From a virus, in IMG/VR virus record IMGVR_UViG_3300002242_000758, positions 29,397-63,848 of that record: 34,452 bases of DNA. One strand, given 5' to 3'. The stretch's first letter is position 1; the number at the start of each line of letters is the position of its first letter. Positions 16,351 through 24,188 of the stretch are shown here, piece by piece. The notes below the pieces were generated by a model. That model was not told where the DNA came from, searched no databases, and saw only the letters and a list, made by a program, of their open reading frames with translations. Both the position numbers and the translations under genes were made by a program.

Positions 16351-17439
16351 ATGCAAAAAATTCTATGTATATCAGACATCCATTTAGGACATGACGTTAA
16401 TAAGACAGAAGATATTATACATAATCTTAGAAGATTCTTTAAAACATATAATAAAGATATTAAACTTCTAAATATGATAGTTATATCTGGAGATATTTTT
16501 GATCAGTTGTTACCGGCAAATGGTGTAGATATGAATATGATCTATTTGTGGTTAGTAGAACTAGTTAAGTTATGTGGGAAATATGATATTTCATTAAGAG
16601 TTTTAGAAGGTACTCCTAGCCATGACTGGAAGCAGTTTAAACTGCTATACAATACTTTAATGAAATTAGAACTTAATGTAGATTTAAAATACTTCGATGA
16701 ACTAGATATAGAATATAACGAAAAATTAAATAAATATATTTTATATATTCCAGATGAATGGAAGCCTACTCCAGATGAAATATACCAAGCTGCTAAATTA
16801 AAAATAGAAGAGTATGGTCTAAAACAAGTAGATATGATAATCATGCATGGGGCTTTTAGTTACCAATTACCTGATTTTTTAGATCATACTTTAGACCCAG
16901 AAAAATTTTTAACATTAACAGATGGGCCTATACTAGTAGGACATATTCATAAACATAGTATATATAAAAGGATTATAGTTCCGGGTAGTTTTGATGCACT
17001 AACGCATGATGATGATTATAGAAAAGAGAAGAAAGGAGGAATTTTAATATATCTAGAAGACGATAATACGTTTAATGTAAAATTTTTACTTAATAGATAT
17101 GCTTTAAAATTTACAACTATTAATGTAAAAGATAAAGATTTAGATACCTTATCTAAACAGTTAGATAAGTTTAGAAAAAAAGATGTAAGGGTAAGATTAG
17201 TCATAGATAACGATAGCCAACTAACTAAAAATTTGAAAGAGTTAATACAGAAATACCCAGAATTACACATAACCATAAAGAAAAATAAAAAAAATAGTAA
17301 TACTGAAACTTTAAATAAGACTATTAAAAAAATAGATATAATTAAATTAGACCATGATACTATAGTAGAGTATATTAATAAAAAAGAAGATAATAAAGAT
17401 ACTGCTAAAAATATGATTGAGATTATGGATAGATTATAA
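16351..17439 (+). CDS. SbcD/Mre11-like metallophosphoesterase (362 aa), putative recombination nuclease
   Basis: The calcineurin-like phosphoesterase motifs are in order: SDIHLGHD (8-15), SGDIFDQ (46-52), GTPSHDW (87-93), MHGAF (165-169) and GHIHKH (197-202), followed by PGSFDALTHDDD (211-222). The third motif replaces the usual GNHD/E with GTPSHD, a form I recall from phage nucleases of this class. Such proteins are metal-dependent exo/endonucleases that usually pair with an SMC-type ATPase (SbcC/Rad50, T4 gp46); no such partner is in this window. The C-terminal 140 residues are Lys-rich and may bind DNA or the partner. Its 5' end is divergent from the leftward pair. Enzyme class is secure; the biological role is inferred. 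Confidence 0.9.
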   Translation: MQKILCISDIHLGHDVNKTEDIIHNLRRFFKTYNKDIKLLNMIVISGDIFDQLLPANGVDMNMIYLWLVELVKLCGKYDISLRVLEGTPSHDWKQFKLLYNTLMKLELNVDLKYFDELDIEYNEKLNKYILYIPDEWKPTPDEIYQAAKLKIEEYGLKQVDMIIMHGAFSYQLPDFLDHTLDPEKFLTLTDGPILVGHIHKHSIYKRIIVPGSFDALTHDDDYRKEKKGGILIYLEDDNTFNVKFLLNRYALKFTTINVKDKDLDTLSKQLDKFRKKDVRVRLVIDNDSQLTKNLKELIQKYPELHITIKKNKKNSNTETLNKTIKKIDIIKLDHDTIVEYINKKEDNKDTAKNMIEIMDRL

Positions 17440-17467
17440 AAAATATTTATAATATATTTTTTACCAA

Positions 17468-17484
17468 GATATGACTTATATGAT
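17468..17484 (+). promoter_or_regulatory. Class A promoter before the SSB-like gene
   Basis: GATATGAC-TTA-TATGAT, with TATG at 17479-17482. It matches TATATTAC at 6 of 8 positions and keeps the 3-nt TNA spacer. The start is 27 nt downstream. Confidence 0.5.
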
Positions 17485-17508
17485 ACTAAAAAATAGAAAG
17501 GATGTAAA

Positions 17509-18144
17509 ATGAATGTAAACATAATGTTGAGTAGAGCAGTACTGTATAGAGAGCTTAATGATGATAAGTTGCATATGCTAAAATTCGGAGTCTATAAGAA
17601 TATGTTAAGACTATATGTTAGTGAGGCTAGTAAAAATAATATAAGGGATAATAAATTATTATTCACTATGCCTATACCCACTATCGATGCTAGAGTAGTT
17701 TTAAACACATTAGAGACTCTTAATGAGCAGAAAGAAGGGTTTAATATAGCATATTCTCTATTTGGTAAAAAGTTTGTAGACAACCAACCGGTTCCTAATG
17801 AAAAAGAATTGATGGGTGTTATAGGTTTAGCTAGAGTAAAAAATAAAGATGACAGTATAGTGAATATCGTCTATATAACTACTCCTCTTGAAACTAAATA
17901 TGTTTTCCCATTATTGCCAACCCCGTATATAGAGATAATCAAAAACGGGGAACTGGTTAAAGATAAAACAGAACTAAGTCGTATATGGTCAAAGGCATAC
18001 GCAGATAATTTTAAAGCTATCCTAGATAATTTCCCAGAGGCTAAAATTACTGAACCAAAAACATATAATAATAATTATAGGCAATCAAAACCGAATGCCA
18101 AACCAAAACCTTTGTCTGCCGATGACATTTTAGATGAGCTATAG
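17509..18144 (+). CDS. SSB-like protein (211 aa) with flexible linker and acidic tip
   Basis: It begins MNVNIMLSRAVLYRELNDDK after AAAGGATG. A compact beta-containing domain spans about 1-180. It is followed by a low-complexity Asn/Pro/Lys/Gln linker (KTYNNNYRQSKPNAKPKPLS) and a short acidic end, ADDILDEL. A folded domain, flexible linker and acidic C-terminal tip is the layout of bacterial SSB and T7 gp2.5-type proteins, in which the tip recruits replication partners. I cannot confirm an OB fold by eye. It lies next to the nuclease gene and has its own class A promoter and strong terminator, as expected for an abundant protein. Alternative: an unrelated protein with a disordered tail. Confidence 0.82.
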   Translation: MNVNIMLSRAVLYRELNDDKLHMLKFGVYKNMLRLYVSEASKNNIRDNKLLFTMPIPTIDARVVLNTLETLNEQKEGFNIAYSLFGKKFVDNQPVPNEKELMGVIGLARVKNKDDSIVNIVYITTPLETKYVFPLLPTPYIEIIKNGELVKDKTELSRIWSKAYADNFKAILDNFPEAKITEPKTYNNNYRQSKPNAKPKPLSADDILDEL

Positions 18145-18174
18145 TAGGGCATCAGCTCTACTATAGGTTTTTTC
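18139..18174 (+). terminator. Terminator after the SSB-like gene
   Basis: CTATAGTAGGGC pairs with GCTCTACTATAG (one G-T pair, loop ATCA) and is followed by GTTTTTTC. The stop TAG (18142-18144) lies in the 5' arm. Confidence 0.8.
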
Positions 18175-18190
18175 ATAATTTTTTCATTTT

Positions 18191-18216
18191 TATATAACTA
18201 ATATGAGCCCAAGGCT
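18191..18216 (+). promoter_or_regulatory. Class A promoter with 5'-end hairpin, zinc-ribbon operon
   Basis: TATATAAC-TAA-TATGAG, with TATG at 18202-18205. Directly after it, AGCC-CAA-GGCT (18206-18216) can fold in the transcript. The start at 18241 follows GGGAGGG. Confidence 0.6.
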
Positions 18217-18240
18217 TAATAAAATATAGGGAGGGAAAAA

Positions 18241-19008
18241 ATGAAGAATGCGTTTAGGATGAAGAAAGTGAGGCTGGTTTCGATAGACAACATACGGGGC
18301 CGTGAAAGATATGTTTTTAAAGGCCATAACCGGCTCACATATTATTTGGACAAAAGTGATGAGTGTAAAATATGTGGTCATCTAACACTGGGTGATGAGT
18401 TAATAGCGTTAGTAGTGAAAGAAACAGATAGAATAGGTTTTCTCAAGACTAACATATGTGGAATTAATATAGGTAAAGTTATCAAAAAGGAGGAAAAAGA
18501 TATAGTAGATGAATATTTAGAAGAGCGAATAGTAGAAAATATTAAAATAGAGCCTTTAGTATATAAAGGTAAAGAAATGGTGGAAGGTCGAGATATCTTA
18601 ATATTTAAAGGTAGAAAAGATAAACTTTATGTATCTATACAGGATTCTAAATGTAAAGTTTACAATAATCTTAAAAAAGAAGATGTTACATTGGGCTTAG
18701 TGCGAAGTGAAAATAAACTATTAGGTATAGTAGATCTATGCGTTAGAAATTTACCTATGATAAATTTCGTAGAAATATTTGCTAATATGGATGTAGATAG
18801 AAATTTTAGCGAATATTCTAAACTAAGAAAAGGGATCAGGCTTAAAGATAGCGTAGAAAATTTACTTAACAAAATAGATTACAATATTGTCTATATTCCG
18901 AGATATAAATTAAGTAAAATGAAAAAGCCTAGATCTTTTCCAGTCTATATGGGCAAACAAGAATACAGAAATCTATTAGGTAATTTTTTAAATACAAATA
19001 ATGAGTAA
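18241..19008 (+). CDS. Unrecognised 255-aa protein with a Cys pair
   Basis: It begins MKNAFRMKKVRLVSIDNIRG after a strong GGGAGGG; a second ATG at codon 7 is possible. The N-terminal part is basic and contains CKICGH (42-47), a zinc-knuckle-like pair. A second clear CxxC is not seen, so metal binding is uncertain. The middle has two similar beta segments (KEMVEGRDILIFKGRKDKLY; KEDVTLGLVRSENKLLGIVD), suggesting a repeated fold. The C-terminus is basic. The first 100 nt are visibly less AT-rich than the surroundings. It heads an operon of four genes with short gaps or overlaps, ending with the zinc-ribbon gene. Function unknown; nucleic-acid binding is possible. Confidence 0.8.
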   Translation: MKNAFRMKKVRLVSIDNIRGRERYVFKGHNRLTYYLDKSDECKICGHLTLGDELIALVVKETDRIGFLKTNICGINIGKVIKKEEKDIVDEYLEERIVENIKIEPLVYKGKEMVEGRDILIFKGRKDKLYVSIQDSKCKVYNNLKKEDVTLGLVRSENKLLGIVDLCVRNLPMINFVEIFANMDVDRNFSEYSKLRKGIRLKDSVENLLNKIDYNIVYIPRYKLSKMKKPRSFPVYMGKQEYRNLLGNFLNTNNE

Positions 19009-19018
19009 GGAGAGTGTA

Positions 19019-19462
19019 ATGAAAAAATATATATCAGATAAAGCAGTAGTAATGGGTAGCGTTATTTTTATGGTTATGAATAATTATCATTCTAAAATAG
19101 AGGATAAAGAGGTAAAGAAGTTAAATGAAGAACTTATGTCAGAGATTAAAAATAAGTTAGCTGAAAGAAGAAGCGGAAATTCTAGCAGTTATAAAGAACT
19201 GTTAGAAAAATCTTTAGAGTATAGTAGAAACGTAAAGGATAACTTATTAATAGGGGATGTAACATTAGAACCTAAGTTATCCCCTGCTGATATGCTGAAG
19301 ATACTACATTTTAAATATGGTGATATTTATGAGGAATTAGAGTTGAATGAAAAGTATGCAACTCCTTATTGTCAAGCTCTAACTCCGTCTGGCATGACAT
19401 TGAACACTCTAGTTTTTGTGAATAGGCTATTGGCAGCTTTTGAAGAAACATGTCATGCTTAA
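19019..19462 (+). CDS. Unrecognised 147-aa helical protein
   Basis: I choose ATG 19019 (MKKYISDKAVVMGSVIFMVM), which has AAGGAG 6 nt before it. An in-frame ATG at 19001 lies inside the preceding gene and upstream of that Shine-Dalgarno. The protein is helical: an apolar N-terminus, a charged helix (about 25-75) and a C-terminal part with SPADMLKILHFKYGDIYEEL. It overlaps the next gene by 8 nt. I do not recognise a family; the coupled neighbour suggests a joint role. Confidence 0.75.
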   Translation: MKKYISDKAVVMGSVIFMVMNNYHSKIEDKEVKKLNEELMSEIKNKLAERRSGNSSSYKELLEKSLEYSRNVKDNLLIGDVTLEPKLSPADMLKILHFKYGDIYEELELNEKYATPYCQALTPSGMTLNTLVFVNRLLAAFEETCHA

Positions 19463-20276
19463 AATAAATCCCGAGGCTATTTCTAGCTTCGGATTTAATA
19501 TAGCTTCTGGAATTATTCTAGAGAAGCTTATAGAAAATAAAGCAAAAAAGCTGCCAATTTTTTTTAATGCCAGAACCCTATTTAGAAACTACGTAGGCTG
19601 TTTGGATGGTAAAGCAGACGACAAAATATCAGCATTAAAAAATAGTCTTCGTATAAGAACTATTTTAAAAAATTTTATAGAAGATACAAAATTATTGATA
19701 CATAGTTTTTTAGAAAATGGTTACGATATAAATTTTTATGAAATAGACTATAAACCATTTTTGAAAAAAGTTATGATTGATAGAGATCAATCTTCTATAA
19801 AAGGACTGAGGGGTGCCATAAAATATAGGGAGAAAAATGCCCTTATCGAGATTTCTAAAAATTTCCCTGGCATCTATATAAAGAGTAAACCTAAATTAGA
19901 GCTAGAGAAAAAATGTTATATTGTAACACATATAGGTATAGAGCTACTTAATTTTATAGGGAATGAAGATGTGCTCTTAGCTGAATCACATACTGGAGAA
20001 ATAAAGGACTATACGAGATGGTATAGTAAGTATGCTAAAATAGGCGCGAGGAGGATGGACATTTTTCCATTTAATGAATTTATCTATAACATTTTAGGAG
20101 ATTATGAATATGTAGAACCCTTAAACATTAAATTAAGAAAGCATATATATAATATAGCTATAGAGGAGGCTTGGACTAGTAGTATGTCGGAAAAGGCTGT
20201 TAAAAAATCATTAAAAAGAAAAGATCTTATTCTATTTAGAGAACTTGATAGTAACTACCATAAATATTTTAAATAA
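19455..20276 (+). CDS. Unrecognised 273-aa basic protein
   Basis: The likely start is ATG 19455 (MLKINPEAISSFGFNIASGI), overlapping the upstream stop by 8 nt. A TTG at 19440 in the same frame would add five residues. The Shine-Dalgarno is weak (GAAG), so translation probably depends on coupling to the upstream gene. The protein is basic and helical, with EKNALIEISKNFPGIYIKSK and a Lys-rich C-terminal helix (KAVKKSLKRKDLILFREL). The Tyr/Arg/Trp cluster DYTRWYSKYAKIGARRMDIF (about 190-209) is distinctive. I recognise no catalytic motif or family. Basic charge and the operon with Cys-pair proteins would fit nucleic-acid binding, but that is only a guess. Confidence 0.75.
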   Translation: MLKINPEAISSFGFNIASGIILEKLIENKAKKLPIFFNARTLFRNYVGCLDGKADDKISALKNSLRIRTILKNFIEDTKLLIHSFLENGYDINFYEIDYKPFLKKVMIDRDQSSIKGLRGAIKYREKNALIEISKNFPGIYIKSKPKLELEKKCYIVTHIGIELLNFIGNEDVLLAESHTGEIKDYTRWYSKYAKIGARRMDIFPFNEFIYNILGDYEYVEPLNIKLRKHIYNIAIEEAWTSSMSEKAVKKSLKRKDLILFRELDSNYHKYFK

Positions 20277-20290
20277 AAAAAGGAGGTAAT

Positions 20291-20854
20291 ATGGGACTAT
20301 TCATATGTAAAACATGCGGATATATAGAAGACGACAGATATTGCGACGAGGGTATTGTTTATGTAGATGATAAAAAAATGGAGAGCGAATATCCATGCCT
20401 AACCTTAGACGAAATGAAAGAGGGCGATAAACCTAAGATGCTTTGTAGCCAATGCAATACTGGAACATGGCATGGGCATTTTGAAAAAAGAAAACCAGTT
20501 CCAGTAGAAGCCCTCGTGGCATTATTTTCAAGATGTGGATATATAACTCCAGAAGATCATATAGTTAAATTAATAGAAGATAAATCTATACCTGCTGGAT
20601 ATAACATAGAGCCTATTTTATATACTATGATAAAGCAGGCTAAAGGTAAAATAGGCCAGCACCCACTATTTCCTATATATGTCAAACATAGAAAGTCATT
20701 CAACCCTAAGGCGGTTGAAATGTTAAATGATGTTAAAGATTTGTTAAACCCTAGTGAAGAAGATGAAGGTAAAATTAGAGCAGCACAACTTACTGCCTAT
20801 GGATCAGATATAGAACTATTAGCTAAAAATCAAAAACAAGGTAAGCTGGATTAA
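20291..20854 (+). CDS. Zinc-ribbon protein (187 aa)
   Basis: It begins MGLFICKTCGYIEDDRYCDE after AAAGGAGG. Two Cys pairs, CKTC (6-9) and CSQC (52-55), are spaced as in a zinc ribbon; H61 and H63 (TWHGHF) lie close by and C18 and C36 between. The C-terminal part is helical (FNPKAVEMLNDVKDLLNPSE), with an acidic stretch. The fold suggests a structural zinc site in a nucleic-acid or protein adaptor; no enzymatic motif is seen. It is the last gene of the operon starting at 18241, and its stop lies in a perfect palindromic terminator. Confidence 0.82.
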   Translation: MGLFICKTCGYIEDDRYCDEGIVYVDDKKMESEYPCLTLDEMKEGDKPKMLCSQCNTGTWHGHFEKRKPVPVEALVALFSRCGYITPEDHIVKLIEDKSIPAGYNIEPILYTMIKQAKGKIGQHPLFPIYVKHRKSFNPKAVEMLNDVKDLLNPSEEDEGKIRAAQLTAYGSDIELLAKNQKQGKLD

Positions 20855-20880
20855 TCCAGCTTACCTGAGATATTTTTTAT
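20839..20880 (+). terminator. Terminator after the zinc-ribbon gene
   Basis: AGGTAAGCTGGATT is followed by its exact reverse complement (20839-20866), then GAGATATTTTTTAT. The stop TAA (20852-20854) is at the centre of the palindrome. Confidence 0.75.
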
Positions 20881-20883
20881 TTA

Positions 20884-20910
20884 TATATTACTCATATGAG
20901 CCCAATGGGT
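20884..20910 (+). promoter_or_regulatory. Class A promoter with 5'-end hairpin before the 536-aa gene
   Basis: TATATTAC-TCA-TATGAG, with TATG at 20895-20898. CCC-AAT-GGG (20901-20909) follows; the stem differs in sequence from that of the sister promoters but keeps the pairing. The ATG inside TATG is in frame with the gene but has no ribosome site. Confidence 0.65.
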
Positions 20911-20934
20911 AAATTACTATATAAGGAGATAAAA

Positions 20935-22545
20935 ATGAAACAGGCATATACTTTTATAGATGAACCATATAGCGATGCTGAGGTAGTAGTTAGTAATACT
21001 ATTGGAAAAGAAGTAGTATTTAATGTAGAAAGTATTTTAAATAGGAGATTAAGAGATTCTGTTAATCCTGACACTATTTTTACTATCTTAAACAGTTATA
21101 TAGAATATAAAGGTCCTAAGTTTAGAGATGAACTTTTTTCTAGGAATGAGAAGGGTAAAAATATTCTAATAGAGTATCTAACAGCCGATACTTATAATAT
21201 CCCATATAAAACAGTTCATAATATTTTGGACATGTTTGATATAAACGATGTCAAAAAATTTATAAAGGATAGAAAACTAGTAACGCCACCAACGACTTTA
21301 CCCGATCAGTATGATACAAATATAGATAAAAATGAAAGAGGTTCTAGAGAGCAAACATATTTAAAAGAGGACTATTATGACTTTATAGCGCTTATAACTA
21401 TATTAAAATCAACATTAGGGATCGTAGGTGAATATGCGTTTATGAAAAGTACTGTTTTAAATAAAAATATTTATAAAGAGTTCATATTGTTAAACTTTTA
21501 TAGATCCCATCCTATATTTCAGACACCACCATTTGTTAAATTACTAGCCTCTATAAGTAAATTAGTAGAAAGGCTTTTCAAGGATAGTAAGAATACTGCC
21601 TTACGTATTATAGAGCAGAATGTTTCTAAAGAAAACTTACCCCTACATGTTTTAGCATTAGTGGTAATACAAAAGTTACTATTTAACGATGAACTATCTG
21701 ATACCGATGTAAAAAATACAATAACTAAAGTGTATAGTTTTGCATCAGATAAACTTAAACTTAAAAATAATATGGGTGGTAAGTTTAAAATAAGAGATAT
21801 GGTAGAACAGGATTCTGATTCTGATTCTGAATCAGTTCTAGAAAAATATAGGAAAAATTCTGATGTAACGCCTGGATATATAGAAGAATATAAAGTGGCT
21901 ACAGAAAATGTTTTTAGATTAGCTCGATATCTAAACCTGCATTTTGATGACGCAGTAATAGAAAAAATATGGAGAAGTCTTAACGTTCTGAATGAAAAAT
22001 TTCCAATCCATGAGTGTATTTTATTAGCAAGTTGGTCTCTTAAAGGTATTGCAGATATGAGGTGTTTAGATTATCTGCGTATAGAGCATATAATAAATAT
22101 TTTAACAGTAGGCGTGCTATGGGCTTTAGAAAATGATCATAAACAGGCAGCTCTTATTATGTCTAGCTACGCGCTTACTGATACTGGGCATAGAGTAAAA
22201 CTATCTTTAAGAAATAAAATTAGGCCAGAGTTAAAAGAAAAATTAAAAGAGCTCTTCCCATATGAAAAGACAGCCGTTATAAACGGTAAAGTCTCTACAA
22301 TAAACTATGTAGAGGAGACTATAAATGATATAAGTAAAAAACTTATGGATGGATCGTTAGTGTCTACCCTACCTGAGGATATTATAGAAGAAATAACCGG
22401 AACATCTTTACGTAGTATAATAGTTCCAGAAAATATCCGTAATATATTAGCCGAATATATTATTGGAATAGAAACTAATTATAAGCTTAGGCTTAAAGAA
22501 CGAGAACAGTTTTTAAAGCAGTATAATTTAGATGGGACTTTATAG
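20935..22545 (+). CDS. 536-aa protein; candidate phage-specific fifth RNAP subunit (phiKZ gp68-like)
   Basis: The start is ATG 20935 (AAGGAG, then MKQAYTFIDEPYSDAEV). The longer frame from 20896 begins within the promoter. The protein is mainly helical. A Ser/Asp linker (SDSDSES, about 294-300), encoded by repeats of GATTCT, separates an N-terminal part of about 290 residues from a C-terminal part of about 235. No enzyme motif is seen. phiKZ non-virion RNAP contains, besides four beta/beta' fragments, a unique subunit (gp68, of similar length as I recall) encoded a few genes upstream of the beta-C/beta'-C pair. Here the length and relative position agree: it lies four same-strand genes ahead of beta-C. 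Sequence similarity to gp68 could not be tested. An alternative is a virion protein. Confidence 0.8.
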   Translation: MKQAYTFIDEPYSDAEVVVSNTIGKEVVFNVESILNRRLRDSVNPDTIFTILNSYIEYKGPKFRDELFSRNEKGKNILIEYLTADTYNIPYKTVHNILDMFDINDVKKFIKDRKLVTPPTTLPDQYDTNIDKNERGSREQTYLKEDYYDFIALITILKSTLGIVGEYAFMKSTVLNKNIYKEFILLNFYRSHPIFQTPPFVKLLASISKLVERLFKDSKNTALRIIEQNVSKENLPLHVLALVVIQKLLFNDELSDTDVKNTITKVYSFASDKLKLKNNMGGKFKIRDMVEQDSDSDSESVLEKYRKNSDVTPGYIEEYKVATENVFRLARYLNLHFDDAVIEKIWRSLNVLNEKFPIHECILLASWSLKGIADMRCLDYLRIEHIINILTVGVLWALENDHKQAALIMSSYALTDTGHRVKLSLRNKIRPELKEKLKELFPYEKTAVINGKVSTINYVEETINDISKKLMDGSLVSTLPEDIIEEITGTSLRSIIVPENIRNILAEYIIGIETNYKLRLKEREQFLKQYNLDGTL

Positions 22546-22553
22546 TCCTATCT
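22530..22553 (+). terminator. Stem-loop over the stop codon of the 536-aa gene
   Basis: AGATGGGACT pairs with AGTCCTATCT (10 bp, one G-T, loop TTAT). The stop TAG (22543-22545) lies in the loop and 3' arm. The next T-run is about 15 nt away, so its strength as a terminator is uncertain. Confidence 0.5.
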
Positions 22554-22579
22554 AGTATAGATCATTTAATTTTTAACAA

Positions 22580-22605
22580 TATATTACTAATATGAGCCTA
22601 AGGCT
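22580..22605 (+). promoter_or_regulatory. Class A promoter with 5'-end hairpin before the 513-aa gene
   Basis: TATATTAC-TAA-TATGAG, with TATG at 22591-22594. AGCC-TAA-GGCT (22595-22605) follows. This is the best match to the class A consensus; the start at 22629 follows AAAGGAG. Confidence 0.65.
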
Positions 22606-22628
22606 TAAATCTTTTAAAAGGAGAAGAC

Positions 22629-24170
22629 ATGAATAGTAGCGAAAATTTCAGTCAAGGATTAGGTGGCTATGACGAGGCTAATTACTTTCAAAACTATGAG
22701 AGGCCAACTATAACTCTTAAGAAGCTTACTCTTATAGAGAGTAGATCATATAGGCCGCAATGGGTACGGCCATATGAAATGGAGGTTGGTTATTATGATT
22801 TAGAAAATATAAAACATACTGTGGAAAGATCAGTTAAGACTAGGTCTATAAACAACTTGGAATTAGAATTACAGAAAAATTCTCCTAATATATTAACTCC
22901 TAGTAGTAGAGTTACAGGAGAAGCAAAGATTGCCAATGGCTGGGGCGAAAAAAGGTTTAAGTTTATCATGGTACTAGAAATGACATATCCTTCTACTAAC
23001 GTAACTCTGATAAACTATGTACAGGGATATAGCGAATTTCTGGGTATGACGCATTCTGGTATAATTGATCCTAATATGAAACTGTTTATAAATTCAGTTT
23101 CAGTTTTAAGAAAAACTTTTGACTCCCAGACAGGAAAATTCACTATTATCCCTCTACATAAATATAATGTAGTCCAGAATGATTTAAGTAATCTGGACTA
23201 TGTAGAGGGTAATTTTATGCCAGATGTTAGAAATTTTAATGATACATTAAAATTATCTAGGCCGGAAGATATTCTAGCCAATATGACTACACTCAGAACA
23301 GTAGAATCTGGGACTACTGTTATTTCTGACGTAGGTAATGTAAATCAGTTAAATATTGTAGAAAGTAAACATCTGATTCCTACCCAGCATGTATCTTCTA
23401 CAGTATCCACAGCAGTAGATACTGTATTAGCCGGGTCTGTTTATGATGATAATGCGGATCTTTTAAGTGCTATGTTAGGTTTTAGTCTAACTATAGGGCC
23501 AGAACAGATTTTAGTATTTAAACTAATATTAGATGCTACTGGAATGCTAAGGTCCTATTTCACTCTAAACGAATTAACTAGAATGCTGGGTGTAGCGGAC
23601 GTTAATTATGATGTGATATTATCTAAAGAGATTGGAAGTATGCATATAAACAATAATGTCCCTACTATCCTTCAAACCGAGAGTACCGAAGATACATATG
23701 GGGCAGAGATTGAGACAAGAAAGTCTATTCTTATTCATGAGGCAATAGTTAATACACTTAATAATTCATTATTGTCTCAGATTGTTTTTGAGATAGATAA
23801 CTTGTCTATTGAGCCTAATTATGCGATCCTATCCGCGGCATCTGAGATAGAGGGACTAGATCTAGTATATCATGCTAATAAATTCATTAGTATGTTTATA
23901 ACAAAAGCTTGGACTAGTATAACTGAGAATAATGCGATACCTATAAAACTACTAGTATCTGCTAATATTATTTCAGATACCACTATCTCCATATCTATAG
24001 GAAGTAACCCTGAGGTAGTCTATAGGTATCCGACGTTCGCTGATAGTAAATATCTGCCACTTATCGTAGATAATAGTGGGTTAACTCAACTCACAGAGGC
24101 ATACGAGGCTGTAGTTGATACTGCGTTAAACACAAGTAGAGCAGTATCGCATAATCTTTCAACACTATAA
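22629..24170 (+). CDS. Probable virion structural protein (513 aa)
   Basis: It begins MNSSENFSQGLGGYDEANYF after AAAGGAG. It is beta-rich and soluble, with Asn/Ser/Thr content typical of structural proteins. Landmarks are SYRPQWVRPYEMEVGYYDLE (about 35-54), an EMTYPS/VQGYSEFLG region (about 119-138) with IDPNMKLFINSV following, and a long C-terminal half without recognisable motifs. From memory, related sequences with Gly-Tyr and Asp-Pro-Asn-Met motifs are annotated as virion proteins in phiKZ-like phages; I cannot verify this. A strong inverted repeat (23150-23209) lies within the gene. It has its own class A promoter and is followed 18 nt later by the proline-rich gene. Position near the RNAP genes leaves a non-virion role open. 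Confidence 0.8.
   Translation: MNSSENFSQGLGGYDEANYFQNYERPTITLKKLTLIESRSYRPQWVRPYEMEVGYYDLENIKHTVERSVKTRSINNLELELQKNSPNILTPSSRVTGEAKIANGWGEKRFKFIMVLEMTYPSTNVTLINYVQGYSEFLGMTHSGIIDPNMKLFINSVSVLRKTFDSQTGKFTIIPLHKYNVVQNDLSNLDYVEGNFMPDVRNFNDTLKLSRPEDILANMTTLRTVESGTTVISDVGNVNQLNIVESKHLIPTQHVSSTVSTAVDTVLAGSVYDDNADLLSAMLGFSLTIGPEQILVFKLILDATGMLRSYFTLNELTRMLGVADVNYDVILSKEIGSMHINNNVPTILQTESTEDTYGAEIETRKSILIHEAIVNTLNNSLLSQIVFEIDNLSIEPNYAILSAASEIEGLDLVYHANKFISMFITKAWTSITENNAIPIKLLVSANIISDTTISISIGSNPEVVYRYPTFADSKYLPLIVDNSGLTQLTEAYEAVVDTALNTSRAVSHNLSTL
23150..23209 (+). repeat. Long intragenic inverted repeat
   Basis: CCCTCTACAT (23150-23159) pairs with ATGTAGAGGG (23200-23209), and AGTCCAGA (23171-23178) with TCTGGACT (23192-23199). 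Together this is 18 bp with a bulge on one side only. Confidence 0.6.
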
Positions 24171-24188
24171 TTTTATAAGGAGTTAAAA

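Noticed and set aside
16631-16646. 16-nt perfect palindrome AGCAGTTTAAACTGCT as a regulatory site
   Set aside because: It lies inside the phosphoesterase coding sequence, has no second copy seen here and is within chance expectation for AT-rich DNA.
20896-20934. Start of the 536-aa gene at the ATG in the promoter TATG
   Set aside because: The ATG belongs to the class A motif and a strong AAGGAG precedes the ATG at 20935.
21811-21834. GATTCT hexamer repeats as a phase-variable tract
   Set aside because: The unit is six bases, so length changes keep the frame; it simply encodes the Ser/Asp linker.
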